A stretch of DNA of 26,462 nt from an uncultured Prevotella sp. (GTDB lineage Bacteria; Bacteroidota; Bacteroidia; Bacteroidales; Bacteroidaceae): contig CAMQBP010000005.1 of NCBI GenBank assembly GCA_946999025.1, forward strand, positions 1-26,462, written 5' to 3'. Both the position numbers and the translations under genes were made by a program. This document shows positions 21,267-26,462 of this stretch, piece by piece. The notes beneath the pieces are model-generated. The model was not told the DNA's origin and did no database searches. It saw only the letters and a list, made by a program, of their open reading frames with translations. Position 1 is the first letter of the stretch. Every line of letters starts with the position of its first letter.

Positions 21267-23909
21267 ATGAGTACGCAAGAAATTAAAAACGCAAGAGACC
21301 ATCATACAGGCTTGACAGACGAACAGGTGACGGCTAACAGGGTAAAATTTGGCAAAAACATCCTGACGCCACCCCCCACAACCTCATTGTGGAAATTGTA
21401 TTTGGACAAGTATCGTGATCCCATCATTCAAGTGCTTTTGGTTGCTGCTGCCGTCTCTTTGGCGTTGGCTTTCGTTGAGCAGAACTTTATAGAGACCATC
21501 GGTATCTTTGTTGCCATCTTCTTTGCAACCAGTGTCGGCTTTTACTTTGAGCGGGATGCTGCCAAGAAATTCAACATTCTTAATGCGCTCAATGAAGAGT
21601 CGTTGGTGAAGGTTCGACGCAATGGGCATGCCGTTGAGATTCCTCGGAAGGATGTGGTAGTAGGCGATTTGATGATTATTGAGGTGGGTGACGAGATACC
21701 TGCCGACGGAAAACTCGTCAAGGCCGTTGATTTGTTGATAGACGAGTCGTCGTTGACGGGCGAACCCATCTGTTCAAAAGGTGTTGACTTGGACGATGAC
21801 GAGGAGGAGGAAGAACATGAAAAAACCTACCCTCATGACATGGTCTTGCGCAGTACGATGGTCATGAATGGCCGTGGAGCAGCTGTTGTTACAGCAGTTG
21901 GCGACGCCACAGAGATTGGTAAAGTGGCTCGTAACTCGAGTGAAATAACGCATACCCAAACGCCTTTGGATACCCAATTAGCCAAATTGGCTAAACTTAT
22001 CTCAATAGTTGGGTCGGCAGTAGCTGTTGCTGCCTTCGTCATCTTCCTCATTCACGACATCCTTGTCAACGATGCTGTATGGCAAGGCACTGATTATTTC
22101 AAGATGGCCGAGGTGGTGTTGCAGTATTTCATGATGGCCGTTACGCTGATTGTGATGGCCGTACCCGAAGGACTTCCCATGGCCGTAACCTTGAGTTTGG
22201 CACTGAATATGCGGCGGATGTTGAAGAGCAACAACCTTGTTAGAAAGTTGCATGCTTGTGAAACGATGGGGGCGGTGACGGTAATCTGCACCGATAAAAC
22301 AGGTACCTTGACGGAAAACAAGATGACGGTTATGGAGATGGCTGGACCTTCTGTCGTTACGGAGGTGTCTGAACACGATAAGCTGGCTCAGGCTATCGCC
22401 CTCAATACCACGGCAGAGTTGGGAGAAGATGGCGCTGGAATTGGTAATCCAACGGAAATTGCACTGTTGGCATGGCTGCAAAAGCATGGCGTTGATTATC
22501 AAACCATCCGAAACCAAGCCACAATGATTGCGCAGTTACCATTCTCAACAGAAAACAAATACATGGCAACCGTTGCAGAGATTGATGGCAGGAAGTATCT
22601 CTTTGTTAAGGGAGCACCTGAGATTGTGATGAACTTCTGCACCTTGTCTGAGGCCGAGAAACAATCATATCAGTCTACCTTATTGGGGTATCACCACAAG
22701 GCTATGCGCACTTTGGCATTTGCTTGCAAACAACTTGAAGAAGATGCGCTATCGAATAGCCAAATAAAAAATCACTTGCAAAATCTCACTTTGCAGTGCA
22801 TTGCAGCGATTAGTGATCCTGTTCGCGGGGATGTTCCAAATGCTGTTAACCAATGTCAGCAAGCGGGTATCGAGGTGAAGGTAGTGACGGGAGACACGCA
22901 AGCCACCGCCATTGAGATAGCAAGGCAGATAGGTGTCTGGCGCGATGATACGCCCAAGGAGGCAGCACTGACTGGTCCGGAGTGGAATGCGCTGTCGGAT
23001 GAAGAGGCATACGAGCGCGCTCATACCATCAAAGTGATGTCGCGTGCGCGTCCATCGGATAAACAACGACTCGTGGAAATGCTGCAAAAGCGCAAGGAAG
23101 TGGTGGCTGTGACGGGCGATGGAACCAATGACGCACCGGCATTGCATTATGCCCATGTGGGCTTGTCGTTGGGGTCGGGCACCAGTGTGGCCAAGGAAGC
23201 CAGCGACATGACGTTGCTCGACGACTCGTTTGGCTCTATCGCGCATGCCGTGATGTGGGGTCGTTCGTTGTATAAGAACATCCAACGCTTCTTGTTTTTC
23301 CAGCTTATTGTCAACATCACTGCGCTGCTTCTTGTCCTGGGTGGGGCTTTCATCGGTGTGGAAATGCCGCTCACGGTGACGCAGATATTATGGGTGAACC
23401 TCTTGATGGATACCTTTGCGGCCATGGCATTGGCCTCTTTGCCTCCTTCACGCGAGGTGATGAAAGACAAACCGCGTAAGGAAAACGAGTTCATCCTTAA
23501 TAAAGAGATGCGCCAAGGCATTCTGTTTTGCGGCGTAACCTTCTTTATTTTCCTGTTTGCCATGCTCATTTATTGTGAACGCAATGTGTCGCAAGGCATC
23601 AGTATGCGTGAGTTGACCATCTTCTTCACAACCTTCGTGATGATTCAATTGTGGAACCTGTTCAATGCAAAGACGCTCGGTTCCAATCATTCGGCATTCC
23701 GTTATCTGTTGAAAGACAAGGGACTACTGCTCGTGTTGCTGTTGGTTATCTTGGGACAGTGGCTCATCGTGACCTTCGGAGGAAAGATGTTCCGCACCGT
23801 ACCGCTGTCGCTCAGCGACTGGTTGGGCATCATTGGCTTTACTTCTATTGTGCTTTGGGTGGGTGAACTGTGGCGATGGACGAAACGATTAAGGGCAAGA
23901 AAATCATGA
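21267..23909 (+). CDS. Calcium-transporting P-type ATPase (PMCA/P2-type)
   Basis: An 880-residue P-type ATPase that exports cations, most likely Ca2+, with about ten membrane segments. In order: an N-terminal cation-ATPase domain; M1-M2 (about 52-96); the actuator domain with TGEP at 164-167 (TGES is usual; the catalytic Glu166 is kept); M3-M4 (about 243-310) with AVPEGLP at 298-304, the calcium-binding glutamate being E301; the phosphorylation site D343-KTGTLT; the nucleotide domain with KGAPE; MVTGD-type hinge VVTGDTQAT and VTGDGTNDAPAL; then M5-M10 with LWVNLLMDTFAA carrying the conserved Asn/Asp of M6. An acidic insert DLDDDEEEEEHEK follows the actuator loop (about 174-186). The start is ATG 21267. 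The last base pairs overlap the next gene in ATGA, so it heads an operon. Confidence 0.94.
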   Translation: MSTQEIKNARDHHTGLTDEQVTANRVKFGKNILTPPPTTSLWKLYLDKYRDPIIQVLLVAAAVSLALAFVEQNFIETIGIFVAIFFATSVGFYFERDAAKKFNILNALNEESLVKVRRNGHAVEIPRKDVVVGDLMIIEVGDEIPADGKLVKAVDLLIDESSLTGEPICSKGVDLDDDEEEEEHEKTYPHDMVLRSTMVMNGRGAAVVTAVGDATEIGKVARNSSEITHTQTPLDTQLAKLAKLISIVGSAVAVAAFVIFLIHDILVNDAVWQGTDYFKMAEVVLQYFMMAVTLIVMAVPEGLPMAVTLSLALNMRRMLKSNNLVRKLHACETMGAVTVICTDKTGTLTENKMTVMEMAGPSVVTEVSEHDKLAQAIALNTTAELGEDGAGIGNPTEIALLAWLQKHGVDYQTIRNQATMIAQLPFSTENKYMATVAEIDGRKYLFVKGAPEIVMNFCTLSEAEKQSYQSTLLGYHHKAMRTLAFACKQLEEDALSNSQIKNHLQNLTLQCIAAISDPVRGDVPNAVNQCQQAGIEVKVVTGDTQATAIEIARQIGVWRDDTPKEAALTGPEWNALSDEEAYERAHTIKVMSRARPSDKQRLVEMLQKRKEVVAVTGDGTNDAPALHYAHVGLSLGSGTSVAKEASDMTLLDDSFGSIAHAVMWGRSLYKNIQRFLFFQLIVNITALLLVLGGAFIGVEMPLTVTQILWVNLLMDTFAAMALASLPPSREVMKDKPRKENEFILNKEMRQGILFCGVTFFIFLFAMLIYCERNVSQGISMRELTIFFTTFVMIQLWNLFNAKTLGSNHSAFRYLLKDKGLLLVLLLVILGQWLIVTFGGKMFRTVPLSLSDWLGIIGFTSIVLWVGELWRWTKRLRARKS

Positions 23910-24517
23910 AAGGAAACGTCAAAAACATCATATTTGATTTAGGTTGCGTGCTTGTAGGGCTTGATAAACAGCGCTGCGTACGTGCTTTTGAGCAGATAGG
24001 GGCTGGAAGTGTTGCCTCTTATGTACGGGATCATCGCACGGCTGATTTGTTCTTTGACATTGAAACGGGCCAAATGACGATGGAAGAGTTTTGTGATGAG
24101 GTTCGCAGCATGAGCAGATGCAAGGCTGAGGATAAGGAAATTGTCTGGGCATGGAACCAACTTTTGGTGGGTATTCCTGATGAAAAGAAACAACGTTTGG
24201 TGGAGTTGAAGAAGGAATATCGACTTTTCTTGTTGAGCAACACCAATGACATGCACTGGCAGAAATGCGTGAACGATTTCTTTCCCTATCACAATCTGGG
24301 GGTAAACGATTATTTCGAAGACGTTTATCTGTCGTACAAGTTGCAGCTTACGAAACCCGATCGCAAGATTTTTGAGGCCGTGTTGAGGCACTCACAGCTG
24401 CAAGCAGCAGAGACTCTCTTTATTGATGACGTGAAAGAAAACTGTGAATCGGCCGCACAACTGGGCATCCAGGTGATGCACGAGACCACAGGTAACGATT
24501 GGATAAATGCGTGGTAA
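23906..24517 (+). CDS. HAD family phosphatase
   Basis: A 203-residue haloacid-dehalogenase-superfamily protein of the YihX-like group, probably a cytoplasmic phosphatase on a small sugar- or nucleotide-phosphate. Motif I is IIFDLGCVLVGLD with the nucleophile Asp11; the usual second Asp is Gly, as is normal in DLGxV members. Motif II is LLSNTN with Ser111, motif III Lys150 in LTKPDRKIFE, and motif IV LFIDDVKENCESA with Asp174 and Asp175. The cap domain is helical (about 20-85). The start is ATG 23906, overlapping the P-ATPase stop by 4 nt (ATGA). It is followed four bases later by ribF, so it is coupled in the operon; a role in flavin-phosphate dephosphorylation is possible but unproven. Confidence 0.92.
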   Translation: MKGNVKNIIFDLGCVLVGLDKQRCVRAFEQIGAGSVASYVRDHRTADLFFDIETGQMTMEEFCDEVRSMSRCKAEDKEIVWAWNQLLVGIPDEKKQRLVELKKEYRLFLLSNTNDMHWQKCVNDFFPYHNLGVNDYFEDVYLSYKLQLTKPDRKIFEAVLRHSQLQAAETLFIDDVKENCESAAQLGIQVMHETTGNDWINAW

Positions 24518-24521
24518 GGAT

Positions 24522-25475
24522 ATGAAAACCATGATATTGGATGATAAAACGGTTCTAACGAGCCCCTGTGTGGCAACCATAGGATTCTTCGATGGGGTGC
24601 ATTTGGGGCATCAATTCTTGATACATCAGGTCGTGAAGACAGCTCATGACGCGGGATTGTCATCCATGGTTATTACGTTTGACAAGCATCCTCGCCAAGT
24701 GTTGCACAGTCATTATGTTCCCGAACTGTTGACCACGACCGAGCAGAAGCTGCAACTGCTGTCAGCAACTGCTGTTGATCAGGTCGTGGTATTACCGTTT
24801 ACGCAAGAGATGGCGAGTATGACAGCCCAACAATTCATGGCCGATGTGCTCCATCGTCGGTTACAGGTACGAAAGTTGGTGATTGGTTATGATAATCGGT
24901 TTGGACACAATCGGGAAGAAGGATTTGATGATTATGTGCGCTATGGACGGGCATTAGGTATCGAGGTGATACGCAGTGAGGAGTTTTCTTTGGGCAAAGA
25001 TGCCGTGCATGTGAGTTCTTCTGCCATTCGAAAATACATCCATGAGGGTTCAATGGAGCAGGCCAATCGCTGTTTGGGGCGTCCCTATGTGCTCACGGCT
25101 CATGTTGTTGATGGGTGTAAAGAGGGTCGGAAACTTGGTTTTCCGACAGCCAATCTCAATTTAAGCGAAATCACACAAATGCTTCCTGCCATGGGTGTTT
25201 ATGCTGTGAAAGCGCAGGTAGCGGGAACAGGACCATGGTATAGGGCGATGACCAGCATCGGTATGCGTCCTACCTACAATGGAACAAGCCTGACAATTGA
25301 AACTCATATCCTCGAAGGATTTCATGAAAACATCTATGATAAGCAGCTTTCCGTGGCCTTCTTCAAACGGCTTCGCGGTGAAAAGCGGTTTGAAAACTTG
25401 GCGTTGTTACATGCAAGGATTGCGGAAGATGCACGGGAAGTAGATTCTTATTTTAACCAAACAAAGCAGTTATGA
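24522..25475 (+). CDS. ribF: Bifunctional riboflavin kinase/FAD synthetase
   Basis: A 317-residue RibF, which phosphorylates riboflavin to FMN and adenylates it to FAD. The N-terminal adenylyltransferase domain (about 1-185) has GFFDGVHLGHQ (21-31) with the HxGH-type nucleotide site and VSSSAIRKYI (164-173). The C-terminal riboflavin kinase domain (about 187-317) has the GFPTANL loop (206-212) and Glu260 in LTIETHILEGF as the likely catalytic base. The start is ATG 24522, four bases after the HAD stop and just after AAGGA. A Met five codons earlier would overlap the HAD gene. The stop overlaps the CPBP start (ATGA). With ribD in the same window, two flavin-synthesis steps lie close but on different transcripts. 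Confidence 0.95.
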   Translation: MKTMILDDKTVLTSPCVATIGFFDGVHLGHQFLIHQVVKTAHDAGLSSMVITFDKHPRQVLHSHYVPELLTTTEQKLQLLSATAVDQVVVLPFTQEMASMTAQQFMADVLHRRLQVRKLVIGYDNRFGHNREEGFDDYVRYGRALGIEVIRSEEFSLGKDAVHVSSSAIRKYIHEGSMEQANRCLGRPYVLTAHVVDGCKEGRKLGFPTANLNLSEITQMLPAMGVYAVKAQVAGTGPWYRAMTSIGMRPTYNGTSLTIETHILEGFHENIYDKQLSVAFFKRLRGEKRFENLALLHARIAEDAREVDSYFNQTKQL

Positions 25476-26314
25476 ACAAATCAATCAAAGGAATATTAGA
25501 CATTGCATGGTATTTGGTGGTGTTTATCATGCTTCAAGTGTTGGTCACTTATCTGGTCAGCATCGTGTCTTTGTTACACAATGGCATGGACTTCGGAACC
25601 GCTTTGCATTATCTTCAGTCGCATCGTGTGTTCAGTTCGACGACGGTCATCGCCACTTCTGTCGTTTCCAGTGTGCTGACAATCGTCTTATTCATGTCAC
25701 TTAAATGGACACCTGTGGCGCGTTCGTATGTGCGCAGTAAGCCTTGGATGGCGTTGTTTTGGGTGGTTTTACTATCATTGGGCACCATCATCCCCTCTGC
25801 ATGGCTACTTGAACAGATGGAAGTGGAGGCACCTTCTGGCTTAGAACGAATGCTCAATGCCCTGATGGGCAATCGGTGGGGGCATCTATCGGTCGACATT
25901 TTGGTGCCAATTGCCGAAGAAACAGTTTTCAGAGGCGCCATTCTTCGCACCTTACTCCGACTCTTCCGGGGGCGTACAGCTTGGCTGTCCATCATCCTTT
26001 CGGCGTTGTTTTTCGGTCTTGCACATTTCAATATGGCTCAATTGCCGCACGCTTTTCTCATGGGTTTGTTGTTGGGATGGATGTATGTGCGCACCAATAG
26101 TATCGTTCCTGGCATTGTTTTGCATTGTGTCAACAACTCTACTGTATTCATGGTGTATAATCTCATTCCCAGCTCAGCTAATGGTAATCTTGTTGATATC
26201 TTTGGAGGTAGCCAGCAAGCCGTGTGGATGAGTCTTTTCTTCTCACTATGCATCATGCTTCCAGCTTTGTTCCAATTGTCCCGAAGACTAAAGAAAGCCG
26301 AACCAGAGGCATAG
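25472..26314 (+). CDS. CPBP family intramembrane glutamic endopeptidase
   Basis: A 280-residue multi-spanning protein of the CPBP (CAAX protease and bacteriocin-processing, Abi) family. Hydrophobic segments lie at about 10-36, 60-77, 92-112, 140-158, 170-190, 190-207, 211-230 and 247-270. The catalytic signature is complete: E149-E150-T-V-F-R154 (PIAEETVFRG), H185 in FGLAHFN and H218 in GIVLHCVNN. Family members cut substrates in the membrane or act in immunity and bacteriocin self-protection; the substrate here is unknown. The start ATG overlaps the ribF stop by 4 nt, and the gene is the last of the operon. Confidence 0.92.
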   Translation: MNKSIKGILDIAWYLVVFIMLQVLVTYLVSIVSLLHNGMDFGTALHYLQSHRVFSSTTVIATSVVSSVLTIVLFMSLKWTPVARSYVRSKPWMALFWVVLLSLGTIIPSAWLLEQMEVEAPSGLERMLNALMGNRWGHLSVDILVPIAEETVFRGAILRTLLRLFRGRTAWLSIILSALFFGLAHFNMAQLPHAFLMGLLLGWMYVRTNSIVPGIVLHCVNNSTVFMVYNLIPSSANGNLVDIFGGSQQAVWMSLFFSLCIMLPALFQLSRRLKKAEPEA

Positions 26315-26363
26315 CTGTTGGGTTGTTGGTGGGTAGACATGAGCATGAAATGTCTAAAATAGC

Positions 26364-26395
26364 GAAACGCCACCCCATTGGTGGCGTTTCTTAAG
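26364..26395 (+). terminator. Intrinsic terminator of the P-ATPase operon
   Basis: Perfect 11-bp stem GAAACGCCACC (26364-26374) and GGTGGCGTTTC (26380-26390) with a 5-nt loop, followed by TTAAG. The U-tract is short, but the stem is GC-rich and lies 50 bp after the CPBP stop. The remaining sequence to the end of the window (26396-26462) shows no gene or site I could support. Confidence 0.78.
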
Positions 26396-26462
26396 TACGT
26401 TAGTATGTTAACGTTAGTTCGACGAATTTAGAACAGAGCAAGCTGTGTGTCAATAGTTCTTT

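Noticed and set aside
21259..24521. An FMN riboswitch ahead of ribF
   Set aside because: ribF is coupled to the HAD gene with a four-base gap, and no RFN-like conserved sequence was seen before the operon or in the gap.

Overview
The window looks like a chromosomal segment of a Bacteroidales bacterium, most likely Prevotellaceae. The evidence is the promoter type and the gene families. Several start regions carry the Bacteroidetes housekeeping promoter TTTG-N19-TAnnTTTG, classical Shine-Dalgarno sequences are mostly absent, and lipoproteins and a sulfatase of Bacteroidetes type are present. No rRNA, tRNA, CRISPR array, transposase, integrase or phage gene was seen, so this is mainly housekeeping sequence rather than a mobile island.

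Layout. The window opens inside a sulfatase (+). A non-coding stretch of about 580 bp follows, holding one copy of a composite repeat. Next come a minus-strand pair (sugar kinase then FprA-type flavodiiron protein), a divergent M16 peptidase (+) and a DUF3332 lipoprotein (-). A minus-strand operon dapB - lepB - degenerate S26 protein - wbqC-like runs from 8.9 to 5.6 kb. A second copy of the composite repeat lies between dapB and a Fur-family regulator (+), which is followed by a bile-acid/sodium-symporter-family transporter (+). A dense minus-strand block runs prmC - recX - comF - pyrE - SRPBCC - cysteine-rich lipoprotein (15.3 to 11.4 kb). ribD (+) diverges from prmC. A minus-strand group follows: an SF1 helicase, a DUF6483-like protein and a 68-residue protein. 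It is divergent from an orphan siderophore-type ABC ATPase (+). After an alpha/beta hydrolase (-), the window ends with a tightly overlapped plus-strand operon: calcium-type P-ATPase - HAD phosphatase - ribF - CPBP protease, closed by a hairpin terminator.

How the genes work together. ribD and ribF act at different steps of riboflavin/FAD synthesis, and FprA is itself a flavoprotein. pyrE and comF both have phosphoribosyltransferase folds. prmC, recX and comF form a translation/DNA-maintenance cluster coupled by start/stop overlaps.

The most unusual things seen are: (i) a composite intergenic repeat, made of a conserved leader of about 110 bp followed by a degenerate array of 22-bp period, present twice, with a third array-only locus folding into strong hairpins; (ii) an S26 signal-peptidase paralogue lacking both catalytic residues; (iii) several genes whose promoter -7 box ends only 5 to 9 nt before the start codon, suggesting leaderless mRNAs; (iv) a RibD with a shortened reductase domain. 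I found no convincing new multi-gene system.
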